This document shows, in pieces, positions 9,530 through 17,922 of a DNA stretch of 64,000 bases. A program made the position numbers and the translations under genes. The stretch spans positions 124,001 to 188,000 of the forward strand of contig CAVYIF010000018.1 in NCBI GenBank assembly GCA_963768585.1. Reading direction: 5' to 3'. Below the pieces are notes generated by a model. It ran no database searches. It was not told the DNA's origin and saw nothing but the letters and a program-made list of their open reading frames with translations. Position 1 is the stretch's first letter, and each line of letters starts with the position of its first letter. This stretch comes from CAVUNY01 sp963768585 (GTDB lineage: Bacteria > Chloroflexota > Anaerolineae > Anaerolineales > Anaerolineaceae).

Positions 9530-9913
9530 TTATAAACAATCGCCGGATTGCCTTGTGCGGTAAGAGCCTTCCTCAGCCATACTGAAATCCCCCAGGTGAG
9601 AGGCCGGTATCCAACCCGTTTCGCCGCAGGCGTTGCTCGCCCACCACCAACCACTCAACTCTTCGTACAGGATTAATTGCTCGCCCGGACTAGCGTTCAA
9701 CTCTATCGGGCTGTATTCCCGCACCAGCCAGCCGGTCAGACCTTCATCATGCAGCACCAGCAGGCTTTCAGGCACCCAACAGCCTTTGCCGGTTGACCCG
9801 GTGCACCACAACCCAACCCGGCCATTCCTCGTTGGTTTGCCAATCCGCACGATTTCATTGGCCTGCAAGCCAATCGGCTCTGCATCGGTAGCTTGCCAGG
9901 CTTTCACCACCAT
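9530..9913 (-). CDS. SH3-like domain protein
   Basis: A 127-residue cytoplasmic-looking protein without signal peptide. Two SH3-like beta-barrel repeats are suggested: VVKAWQATDAEPIGLQANE...GKGCWVPESLL and VREYSPIELNASPGEQLI...ETGWIPASHL. The Trp-Val/Ile-Pro ending of each repeat is typical of variant SH3 domains. It lies 30 bases downstream of the broken dienelactone hydrolase gene and probably shared its transcript. A TTG three codons earlier could also serve as start. The function is unknown. Confidence 0.7.
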   Translation of the reverse strand: MVVKAWQATDAEPIGLQANEIVRIGKPTRNGRVGLWCTGSTGKGCWVPESLLVLHDEGLTGWLVREYSPIELNASPGEQLILYEELSGWWWASNACGETGWIPASHLGDFSMAEEGSYRTRQSGDCL

Positions 9914-9943
9914 GGCGGTCAAAATCGGTTTGAATTTTCCATA

Positions 9944-11089
9944 TCAATCCCCAATTTTGGCCTTTAAGAAGGTGAGCGTGCGCTCCCATGCCAGCCTGGA
10001 CGCTTTTCGGCATTGTAACGCATCCGGGCGGTCCTCTTCAGCAAACCAGTGGCCCGTGCCAGGATAGAAGAAAAAGTCGGTTGGTCTGCTCGCGGCTTCC
10101 ATCGCTGCTGTCCATGCTGTGCACATCATTATCGGTTCAAACTCATCATTTTCGGCAAAGTGGCCCTGGAATGCAGCTTTCGACCGTTCGAAATCCACTT
10201 ATCATAGGTGCCATAGAAAACCACTGCTGCCGCAATATCTTCCGGCTGGGCCGCGGATAAGACCAGCGCCCAGGCGGCACCCATGGAAAAACCAATCACG
10301 CCAACCGGACCAGGGTTGATGCCAGGCTGCCGACGCAAGCGGGCCACCGCGCTCAAGGCTGCCGTTTGCATAAAATCAGGTATCCTGCTCTTTCCTCAGT
10401 GCCTCGGCTTCTTCGACTGTTGCCGCCAGTTTGCCGGCATATAAATCTGGCGCTAACACTGTGAAACCTTGCTCTGCCAGGCGCTCGCAAAGGCGCTGGA
10501 AGAATTCATTCAGCCCCCACCAGGCATGCAGCACGATCAATCCAGGACCGCCCTGTTTGGCGTGGGCAGTGTAAGCGCGAACGGTCCGGCCTTCGGCTGA
10601 ATATTCGATCCATCCCGGTAAATTCAAGGCAGCGCGCAGTTCTGGCAAATGCTCCTGGTAGTGCCCGTAAGTATTGTCCTCAATCCAATTGGCAAAGGGC
10701 TTGCCTTCCATCAATGAAAAATGATGGGGGTCGAAGAGCTCTTCATCTGTGGCCGATTCAACCAACCTGATCAGATTCTGGTAAGCTTCCTGCTCGTTGG
10801 ACCGCACGGTTTCCAGCGAAAGGTTGTGGTTGGCTGAATAGGCCAGGGCGTTTATTTCATCCAACGATAATGTATCAGGTTTTGGATCAGGCATGCTCTC
10901 CTTCTTAAAATAATAAAAAATTTCAAGCGCCCGTTTTTCCCAAAATCCAAGGTGCCCAATAAAATCTTTGATAGACCAACCATTTGGTAAGCAGGGAACC
11001 TCCAGCCGTTCATCTGGGATTCCATCCAGCACCTTCACCAGTTCTTGACGACCTTGTTTTAGCTGGCTTAATAAACCGTCCCGATCCAT
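9944..11089 (-). pseudogene. DinB-like/dienelactone hydrolase fusion, broken by four indels
   Basis: The first 165 residues from the ATG at 11089 are a DinB-like four-helix bundle (ClbS/DfsB type: LPNGWSIKDFIGHLGFWEKR). They run into the N-terminus of a dienelactone hydrolase (GLIVLHAWWGLNEF), which stops at 10376. The remainder continues in other frames: the nucleophile region GVIGFSMGAAWA (serine in place of the usual cysteine) lies upstream of about 10200, and the closing YPGTGHWFAEEDRPDA with the catalytic histidine ends at 9944. I see extra bases near 10381 and in the DA-YNAE stretch, each balanced by a missing base, and the total length is exactly 382 codons. This may be a decayed gene or base-calling errors. 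Confidence 0.75.
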
Positions 11090-11302
11090 AGCTTCCTCCG
11101 ATTATTGTTATCAGCGATCAAACCTCTGGCGTTCATTCCAACGCGGCAAACCGGCATGAAACGTGCGCACGGTTTAATCAGAAAATATGTTCGACAATAA
11201 ATAAGTTTAGCACATTTGTCGACAATTTCAAGCCATTTTTCTTAAAATTTTTACGCCTCATGCTGAATATCCATAGAATCTGACCGAAAAAATTAATTCC
11301 AG

Positions 11303-11343
11303 GGTGTTATTTTTGCCCCACTACATGGGGCAACAACAACACC
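11303..11343. promoter_or_regulatory. Dyad symmetry, possible operator
   Basis: Outer arms GGTGTT (11303-11308) and AACACC (11338-11343) and inner arms TTGCCCC (11313-11319) and GGGGCAA (11327-11333) are mirror-matched with equal 4-base gaps around a 7-base centre. No T-run follows on either strand, and the site lies between divergent genes, so a protein-binding site is more likely than a terminator. Confidence 0.45.
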
Positions 11344-11359
11344 TCGAGATAATTTCCGG

Positions 11360-11391
11360 ATAGATACTTAATAGATACTTATTGGTACAAT
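11360..11391 (+). promoter_or_regulatory. Tandem 11-bp repeat next to a -10 box
   Basis: ATAGATACTTA occurs twice head to tail (11360-11370 and 11371-11381), one helical turn apart, followed at once by a -10-like TACAAT (11386-11391). No good -35 hexamer is seen at 17 bases, which suits an activator-dependent promoter for the amidohydrolase at 11471. This is inference from spacing only. Confidence 0.4.
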
Positions 11392-11470
11392 ACATTAACT
11401 TCAGGACGCGCTTCAGATCGTTCGTCAGGAGATTAAGCCGTATTAGGAATTTTTTTCTGGATCAGATCAT

Positions 11471-12514
11471 ATGGACCTTTCCCATTTTCGCCCACGCCCA
11501 ACCCTGGTCACCCGGTCATCTGAAATCCAACGCCCGCGCTTTCCGGTGGTGGACGCCCATAACCATCTGATGGAAGGCTTTGGCAACTGGATACAGCGCC
11601 CGCTGTCGGAGCTTCTGGACCTTTTTAACCAGGCCAATGTGCACACTTATGTCGATCTGGATGGCTGCTGGGGAGAGGATTTGTTTCACAGCCACCTGCG
11701 ATATTTTAAAGAACCGGCTCCAACTCGCTTCAAAACCTTCTGCGGGGTCGATTGGAACGCCTGGCCCGACCACGGCGACCGCTTTGGCGAATGGGCCGCC
11801 CAAAAGCTGCGCGAACATGCCCGTCAGGGCGCCGATGGATTAAAGGTCTGGAAGAACTTCGGGCTGCACGTACGCGATCAGCACGGTAATCGGGTGACAG
11901 TAGATGACCCTCGTCTGGATCCAGTATGGGCCACCGCTGGCGAACTAGGTTTGCCTGTTACCCTCCACCTTGCAGACCCGGTAGCCTTTTTTAATCCTCT
12001 GGATGAATATAATGAACGCTGGGAGGAACTCCAAGCCCACCCCGACTGGCATTTTCCCTCACCGGATTACCCACCTTTCCTTTCGATTATGGAAGGCATG
12101 GCGCGCATCATTTCTCGCCACCCGGGGACCATTTTCATTGGCGCACACGTTGGCTGCTATTCTGAAAACCTGGGCTGGGTCGGTAAGATAATGGATCGCT
12201 GTCCGAATTTTAATATCGATATCAGCGCCCGTATCGCCGAGTTGGGCCGGCAACCGTTTGCGGCCCGACGCTTTTTCTTGCGCCACACCGACCGCATATT
12301 GTTCGGCACCGATTCCGCACCGGACCTGGATGCTTACCGCATATACGCCCGATTCTTGGAAACCGAGGACGAATATTTTGATTACAGCAGCGCCGCAATC
12401 CCTCCCCAGGGCCGCTGGCGCATTTATGGACTGAATTTGCCGGATGAAGTTTTGAAAAAAGTGTATTTTGACAATGCCGTCCGTATTTTAAATATCAATC
12501 CAGCGGACGAATAA
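11471..12514 (+). CDS. Amidohydrolase family protein (Amidohydro_2 type)
   Basis: A 347-residue TIM-barrel metal-dependent hydrolase or decarboxylase. Visible metal ligands are H30-x-H32 (VVDAHNHL), a lysine in the GLKVWKNFG stretch, histidine in VTLHLAD, histidine in IGAHVGCY and the final aspartate in LFGTDSAPD. The subfamily includes lactone hydrolases and aromatic acid decarboxylases; which substrate is used here cannot be told. The gene is followed 60 bases later by a U32-type protein gene on the same strand. The ribosome site before the ATG is weak. Confidence 0.85.
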   Translation: MDLSHFRPRPTLVTRSSEIQRPRFPVVDAHNHLMEGFGNWIQRPLSELLDLFNQANVHTYVDLDGCWGEDLFHSHLRYFKEPAPTRFKTFCGVDWNAWPDHGDRFGEWAAQKLREHARQGADGLKVWKNFGLHVRDQHGNRVTVDDPRLDPVWATAGELGLPVTLHLADPVAFFNPLDEYNERWEELQAHPDWHFPSPDYPPFLSIMEGMARIISRHPGTIFIGAHVGCYSENLGWVGKIMDRCPNFNIDISARIAELGRQPFAARRFFLRHTDRILFGTDSAPDLDAYRIYARFLETEDEYFDYSSAAIPPQGRWRIYGLNLPDEVLKKVYFDNAVRILNINPADE

Positions 12515-12573
12515 GGATTTTATGGCAGCCTTGCCGCAACCCGGAACCCTGAAAATAATTATCCTGGTTACTT

Positions 12574-14406
12574 ATGAAACGTATCGAACTGCTTTCACCC
12601 GCTAAAGACCTGGAAACCGGAATCGCCGCGATTAACTGCGGGGCAGATGCCGTCTATCTGGGTGCCGCGCACTTTGGCGCGCGAGAAGCTGCCGGCAATC
12701 CCATCGCAGATGTAGAACGGCTCATCCAATATGCGCACAAGTATTGGGCAAGAGTCTATGTGGTAGTTAACACGCTGCTATACGATGAAGAATTGGATGA
12801 AGCCCAACGCCTGATCGGTCAGATTTACCAGGCCGGTGCAGACGCATTGATTATTCAGGATGCGGGTTTGCTAGAACTTGACCTGCCCCCTATTCCCCTT
12901 TTTGCCTCTACTCAGATGCATAACCACACGCCGGAACGGGTCGCCTTCCTGGAACAGGTCGGTTTCCAGCGCGCCATTCTGGCCCGTGAGCTGTCGCTGC
13001 CCCAGATCCATGAGATCCGTGCTAAAACCAGCATCGAATTAGAAACCTTCATCCATGGGGCACTTTGCGTCAGTTACAGCGGTCAATGCTACCTGAGTTA
13101 TGCCATCGGCGGGCGCAGCGGTAACCGCGGGCAGTGCGCCCAACCCTGCCGCCGGCCCTACAAACTGCTGGGACCGGAAGGACAGGTCGTCTCCAACCGC
13201 CGTTATCTGCTGTCGCTTCACGATCTGAACCTGAGCGCTTCGCTGGACGAACTGGTAGATGCCGGGGTATGCTCCTTTAAAATTGAAGGCCGGCTAAAAG
13301 ACAAAACTTATGTGATGAACGTCGTCGCCCATTATCGCAAGCTGCTGGATGCAGTGCTTAATGAACGCGCTATGCGGCCAACTGCCTCCGGTACGATTCA
13401 TCTGGATTTCGAACCTGATCCAAACAAGACCTTCAACCGCGGCTACTCTTCTTATTTCCTGTATGATCGGGGCGCAGATATCGCTGCAAACGATACCCCC
13501 AAATCCGTTGGCGAGCCACTGGGTATGGTCGTCTCCGCTGACCGCGGTTCATTTACGCTGGAGCCTTCCAGCCCACCATTGCAGCCTGGGGATGGTATTT
13601 GCTTTTTGGATGCCAACCGGGAATTGACCGGCACGACGATTAATCGCGTGGTGGACCACAGCATTTTTCCGGAAAACATGGAACACCTCAAGCCCGGCGT
13701 ACAGGTTTTCCGTAATCACGACCATGCCTTTACAGATGTGCTGGTCAAGAGCCAATCGGTTCGAAAAATTGGGGTTGAAATGCGGTTAGCGGCGGCGGCA
13801 AACGGCCTGTCCTTGACCGTTTTCGACGAAGATGGCATCCAGGCTAACGCGATTCGAGAAATCGAATTGCAGACTGCATTACAGACCGCCAAAGCCCAGG
13901 AAACCATTTTGCGCCAGCTTCAAAAATTGGGCGAGACCGATTTTAGATGTACGGGTGTGGAAATTTTCCTGGATCCCCTGCCCTTCATCCCGGTCTCAGT
14001 CCTGAATGATCTACGCCGGACGGTGATCGACCGGTTGGTGCAGGCTCGCCAGATTCATCGCCCGCAACCTTCAGGCGGTGCCCGTCAAAATACGGTGCCC
14101 TATCCCCAGGATAGACTGACTTTCGAAGGGAATGTACTCAACCACAAGGCGCGGGAATTCTATACCCGCCATGGCGTGAAAACGATTGAACCGGCTGCCG
14201 AAAGCGGTCTTGACTTGCGTGGGCGCAAGGTAATGACCACCAAATACTGCCTGCGCTACCAGTTGGGCGCCTGCCCGCGTCAGAAACCGACCGTCAAGCT
14301 GCCTGAACCGCTGCATCTGGTTGATGATCAGGGCGTAGAATATCCCTTGCGTTTTAATTGTTCAGAGTGCGTGATGGAAGTCTATTTTCGATCCCAACCC
14401 GAATGA
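12574..14406 (+). CDS. U32 peptidase-like protein (RlhA/YhbU family)
   Basis: A 610-residue protein starting with the family signature (ELLSPAKDLETGIAAINCGADAVYLG). It has the central U32 motif (E-x-F-x-HGALC-x-x-YSGQC) with the conserved cysteines of GNRGQCAQPCRRPY, then a DUF3656-like middle region and a C-terminal cysteine pair region (FNCSECVMEVYF). Family members act in 23S rRNA C2501 hydroxylation (RlhA) or other tRNA/ubiquinone hydroxylations rather than proteolysis, and often bind an Fe-S cluster. The length fits RlhA (about 650 residues), but the exact target is unproven. Confidence 0.88.
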   Translation: MKRIELLSPAKDLETGIAAINCGADAVYLGAAHFGAREAAGNPIADVERLIQYAHKYWARVYVVVNTLLYDEELDEAQRLIGQIYQAGADALIIQDAGLLELDLPPIPLFASTQMHNHTPERVAFLEQVGFQRAILARELSLPQIHEIRAKTSIELETFIHGALCVSYSGQCYLSYAIGGRSGNRGQCAQPCRRPYKLLGPEGQVVSNRRYLLSLHDLNLSASLDELVDAGVCSFKIEGRLKDKTYVMNVVAHYRKLLDAVLNERAMRPTASGTIHLDFEPDPNKTFNRGYSSYFLYDRGADIAANDTPKSVGEPLGMVVSADRGSFTLEPSSPPLQPGDGICFLDANRELTGTTINRVVDHSIFPENMEHLKPGVQVFRNHDHAFTDVLVKSQSVRKIGVEMRLAAAANGLSLTVFDEDGIQANAIREIELQTALQTAKAQETILRQLQKLGETDFRCTGVEIFLDPLPFIPVSVLNDLRRTVIDRLVQARQIHRPQPSGGARQNTVPYPQDRLTFEGNVLNHKAREFYTRHGVKTIEPAAESGLDLRGRKVMTTKYCLRYQLGACPRQKPTVKLPEPLHLVDDQGVEYPLRFNCSECVMEVYFRSQPE

Positions 14407-14446
14407 AATATTTTTAACAGCCCCAAACTACGCATCCTAAAGGTTC

Positions 14447-15317
14447 ATGCCACTCCTGACCCTCCAATCTGTTCGCCAGTATTACGAACAAAACACCCGA
14501 TTATTTTCGTTTTTTGGGGGTTCAAATAAGGCCAAATCCATTCACCGTGCAATATGGTTTCCGGAGGTTCAGGATTTAAAACAGGCTCTTACCGCAAGCA
14601 ACCGGTTGATCCTGAACGAGATCCAGGATCTCATCCTTAAAGATCCAATCAGCCAGCTCCATCTGATCGACCTGGGCTGCGGGATCGGCGGAACACTGTT
14701 TTACCTGATCAACCATATTCCGCTGCCGGCAATGGCTGCCGGGTATAACCATCAGTCCTGCGCAAGCCAGGCTGGCTCGGAACCAGGCTTTGAAAGAAAC
14801 GAACCGGCATACCATAGGTTTCGCCGTTGCTGATTATCAAACGGTGCCTTTGCAGGAAAAAACGTGTGACCTGGTTTTCTCTATTGAAGCATTTGCCCAT
14901 GCCACGTGCCCGGCTTGCTACCTCGCGGAAGCAGCCCGTTTGCTGCGGCCCGGCGGGCGGTTGGTCTTGATCGATGATTTCTTGTCCGCAACTGTTCTCC
15001 CTGAAACTGAAACCCATCAGCGCTGGCTGGATGCATTCCGCCAGGGCTGGCGCCTGCCGGGACTGCGTACGCCGGTCTGGGTTGCGGTGGAAGCCGCCAG
15101 GCACGGACTAATTCAGATAAAGGGACGCAACCTGACCACCTGGTTGAAGCTGCGCACCTTACCCCAATGGACAGCTGACCTGCTTCTGAATGTTGGATCC
15201 AAATTACCAATACGCCATGCGATTTGGGGCAGCATGTTGGGCAGTCTGGCACTGCAGCACTGCTTGAAAGCAGGCCTGGTGGATTACCAACTGCTGGTTT
15301 TTGAGAGGCAGGCATGA
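14447..15317 (+). pseudogene. SAM-dependent methyltransferase, one frameshift
   Basis: Residues from the ATG at 14447 (AAAGG ribosome site) include methyltransferase motif I (LIDLGCGIGGT). The frame is lost near 14740. Shifting by one base restores a smooth sequence (ITISPAQARLARNQAL), then a post-motif region and LRPGGRLVLIDDF up to 15317. The total is 871 bases, one over a multiple of three, consistent with an extra T in GGGTATAACC. The intact protein of about 289 residues resembles cyclopropane/sterol-type methyltransferases acting on small lipophilic acceptors. It is followed at once by a glycosyltransferase, so the pair may decorate the same lipid or polyketide. Confidence 0.8.
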
Positions 15318-15330
15318 GCCAGGTAATGCT

Positions 15331-16602
15331 GTGAAAAAGCCAGTCGTACTGCTCACAACCGGCACCCGCGGTGATTTGCAGCCTTACATGGCACTGGCAC
15401 TCGCCCTGCAGGAAGCCGGGATTCCTGTCCGTTTGGCGTCCGACCCGGCATTCGGCAAATGGGCGGCCCAATACAATCTGCCATTCATTCCTGTTGAGGG
15501 CAACCCCAGCGCATTAATGGTCCGTCCGGGCAGCCACTCCGCGTTAACCTACGATGGCAATCTCCTGCGCAGCCTGGCTGCATCCTTACACTATGTGCAA
15601 GCAGCCCGTCCAATTTTCCGCCAGATGCTGCATTCAGCCTGGATGGCCAGCCAGGGCGCCAGAGCTGTGGTGGTTGGCCTGCCTACATTGTGGGGCACAT
15701 TCATTGCTGAGGCGCTGGGGGTCCCCTGCATTAATGCCCTGATGCAGCCTATCAGCCGTACATCTGCTTTCCAATGCAGCTTGCTACCGATCCACCTGCC
15801 AAACTGGGCTCCGCTCAACCGCTTCAGTTATTTCTTGATCGAGCAGGCGATCTGGCAGCCCTGGCGAAAGTTATTGAGCCAATGGACGCGAAACGAACTC
15901 CATCTACCACCAGCGTCCTTGAAAAATCCAGCAACAAAACTTTACGAAAAGGACTCAGAAGTTCTGTATGCGATTTCATCCAGGATCGTTGACCGGCCCA
16001 AGGATTGGCCGGTCAATCACCTGATGACCGGTTTCTGGTTTCTTGAACCCACCCCTGACTGGCATCCTCCGGAAGGGCTCGTTGATTTTCTGGCAGCAGG
16101 GAAACCCCCATTTTATATTGGCTTTGGCAGTGCAGGCCCGAGCCGCCAACAAGTTGCAGTAAAAGCTATCACCCAGGTCCTCGAGCAAACCGCTATCCGG
16201 ACTGTGATCCAACTTCCTCCAGAGATATTTCCCCCGACGATGGATTCACGGCGCGTTTATTTTGTTGGCGATATACCGCATGTGTGGCTTTTTTCGCGAA
16301 GTGCGGGTGCTGTCCATCAAGGCGGCGCCGGAACCACGGCGGCCGCATTACGCGCAGGAATCCCATCCCTGATCGTCCCGTTCGCAGTCGACCAATTCTT
16401 TTGGGCCAACCGGGTGCAATCTTTACACGCGGGAACGGCTCCAATTCCGCAGCGGTCATTGGATGGGGCTAAATTGATCGGTGGGCTGAGAAAACTGGTT
16501 GACGATCCGGTCCTGGCAGAAAATGCCCGCCGCCTGTCCGCCACCCTTCAAAAAGAGGACGGCGCCCGCCAGGCAGCCGCCTTGATAAAAAATTATCTTT
16601 AG
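15331..16602 (+). CDS. UDP-glycosyltransferase (GT1, sterol glucosyltransferase-like)
   Basis: A 423-residue GT-B enzyme. The N-terminal domain begins VVLLTTGTRGDLQPYMALALAL, the hallmark of GT28/GT1-like enzymes that glycosylate sterols and macrolides. The C-terminal domain carries the nucleotide-sugar motif (AVHQGGAGTTAAALRAGIPSL and PFAVDQFFWANRV). I chose the GTG at 15331, which follows an AGGTAATG ribosome site; an earlier TTG lies inside the methyltransferase end. Together with the methyltransferase it suggests modification of a lipid or secondary metabolite. Confidence 0.9.
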   Translation: MKKPVVLLTTGTRGDLQPYMALALALQEAGIPVRLASDPAFGKWAAQYNLPFIPVEGNPSALMVRPGSHSALTYDGNLLRSLAASLHYVQAARPIFRQMLHSAWMASQGARAVVVGLPTLWGTFIAEALGVPCINALMQPISRTSAFQCSLLPIHLPNWAPLNRFSYFLIEQAIWQPWRKLLSQWTRNELHLPPASLKNPATKLYEKDSEVLYAISSRIVDRPKDWPVNHLMTGFWFLEPTPDWHPPEGLVDFLAAGKPPFYIGFGSAGPSRQQVAVKAITQVLEQTAIRTVIQLPPEIFPPTMDSRRVYFVGDIPHVWLFSRSAGAVHQGGAGTTAAALRAGIPSLIVPFAVDQFFWANRVQSLHAGTAPIPQRSLDGAKLIGGLRKLVDDPVLAENARRLSATLQKEDGARQAAALIKNYL

Positions 16603-16614
16603 GAAAAAAATTGA

Positions 16615-17835
16615 TCAATGGTAAGGATCTCGGGCCGGAGACGCGCTGCTTCGAACCGCATGTTTTTCTGATTCGCGCTTGTCCCACAAATTCACCATTA
16701 CCAGGGCCAGCAGTGCCAGCAAAGACCCAAGCAGATAAGGTGCGAAAATACTCACACCCTCAAAGACAAACCCGGCCATAGCCGGGCCAATGATCGCAGT
16801 CAGACTGAGCAAAGCCTGCATCCCGCCCATCAGTCGGCCCTGGGCGCCCTCTTTCACTGCATTAGAAACCAGACCTGTCAGGGAGGGAATACTGATCCCA
16901 CTTCCCATCGCGACCAGACCAATGCATGGAAACAGCATCCAATCCACCGGGGAGAGTACACCTGCGGTTAAACCTACTGCCATCAATCCCATCCCAATGC
17001 GCACCAGACGCCTTTCACCCAGGACGGGTTGGACCCAGCGAAAAACCAAACCTTGAATGAGCACCGCGCATACCCCCACGAATGCAAAAAATATCCCATT
17101 TTTTCCACTATCCCAGCCAAAACGCGCCTGGCTGAATAGTGGAAAGTTGGTTTGCAACCCTGCGAAGGCCAGATTCAGGACAAATAACGCCGCCAGGAGC
17201 AGGCGGCTCGCCCCAAGCTTTGGCAGACCGCTTAACTGCGCCGCCAGATTCAGGCCTTTTAAGGAAATGACCTTGACACGTTTATCTTCAGGCAGCGATT
17301 CAGGTAAAACCACCAACCCAAACAATACATTGATCATCGCAACTACCGCTGCCGCAAAAGCCGGTACCGCCAAACCGTAAGCGCTTAACAATCCGCCGGC
17401 TGCCGGACCACCAATCATTCCCAGGCCAAAGGCTGCCCCAACGAGCCCCATCCCACGCGATCTCTCTACGGGAGAAGTGATATCAGCGATATACGCATAC
17501 GCAGTGGTCAGGTTGCCCCCGGTGATACCATCCAGCATCACTGCCAGAAATACCAGCTGGATGGTATTTGCCAGTCCTAACAAAACGAAGGCCATTGAGG
17601 TCCCGGCCAGACAAATTAAGAGCACTGGCCTGCGCCCAAACCGGTCAGAAAGCCCCCCCAGCACCGGCCCGCTGACAAGCTGCATGATCGCGTACAGTGA
17701 TCCCAACGAGCCTGCCACGAGCGCGCCGCCATCCTGCTGCTGAACATAAAAAGGCAGCAGGGGAAGCACCATGCCGTAACCCAGCATGTCAATCAGAACC
17801 GTGATGAAGATAAATACGAGTGGAGATCGCCGCAT
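16615..17835 (-). CDS. MFS transporter, TetA-like drug efflux family
   Basis: A 406-residue twelve-helix major facilitator protein. It begins MRRSPLVFIFITVLIDMLGYG and carries motif A (GGLSDRFGRRPVLL) in the loop after helix 2, both typical of the TetA/multidrug DHA1 group. The C-terminal tail is short and charged. A TTG ten codons earlier is in frame but the ATG at 17835 fits the family. The gene converges with the glycosyltransferase with only 12 bases between their stops. The substrate is unknown; export of a glycosylated product is possible but unproven. Confidence 0.88.
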   Translation of the reverse strand: MRRSPLVFIFITVLIDMLGYGMVLPLLPFYVQQQDGGALVAGSLGSLYAIMQLVSGPVLGGLSDRFGRRPVLLICLAGTSMAFVLLGLANTIQLVFLAVMLDGITGGNLTTAYAYIADITSPVERSRGMGLVGAAFGLGMIGGPAAGGLLSAYGLAVPAFAAAVVAMINVLFGLVVLPESLPEDKRVKVISLKGLNLAAQLSGLPKLGASRLLLAALFVLNLAFAGLQTNFPLFSQARFGWDSGKNGIFFAFVGVCAVLIQGLVFRWVQPVLGERRLVRIGMGLMAVGLTAGVLSPVDWMLFPCIGLVAMGSGISIPSLTGLVSNAVKEGAQGRLMGGMQALLSLTAIIGPAMAGFVFEGVSIFAPYLLGSLLALLALVMVNLWDKRESEKHAVRSSASPARDPYH

Positions 17836-17922
17836 AATAAATTTAAGGCTGCACCCAACCAGCAAATCGCTGTTTGCCGTAAATCTGGAGGGGAGAGACT
17901 TCAGCTCCTCACAAATCGGTGT

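Larger units (their letters stand above)
11090..11470. other. Divergent intergenic region, no gene
   Basis: This 381-base AT-rich stretch separates the divergent hydrolase and amidohydrolase genes. It holds a 10-bp palindrome (TTGTCGACAA, 11216-11225), a larger dyad at 11303-11343 and a tandem repeat at 11360-11381, both listed separately. No coding frame, tRNA or terminator with a U-tract was seen. Confidence 0.6.

Noticed and set aside
9633..10067. Plus-strand open frame of 144 codons
   Set aside because: It is antisense to the SH3-like and hydrolase genes and its translation has no recognisable pattern.
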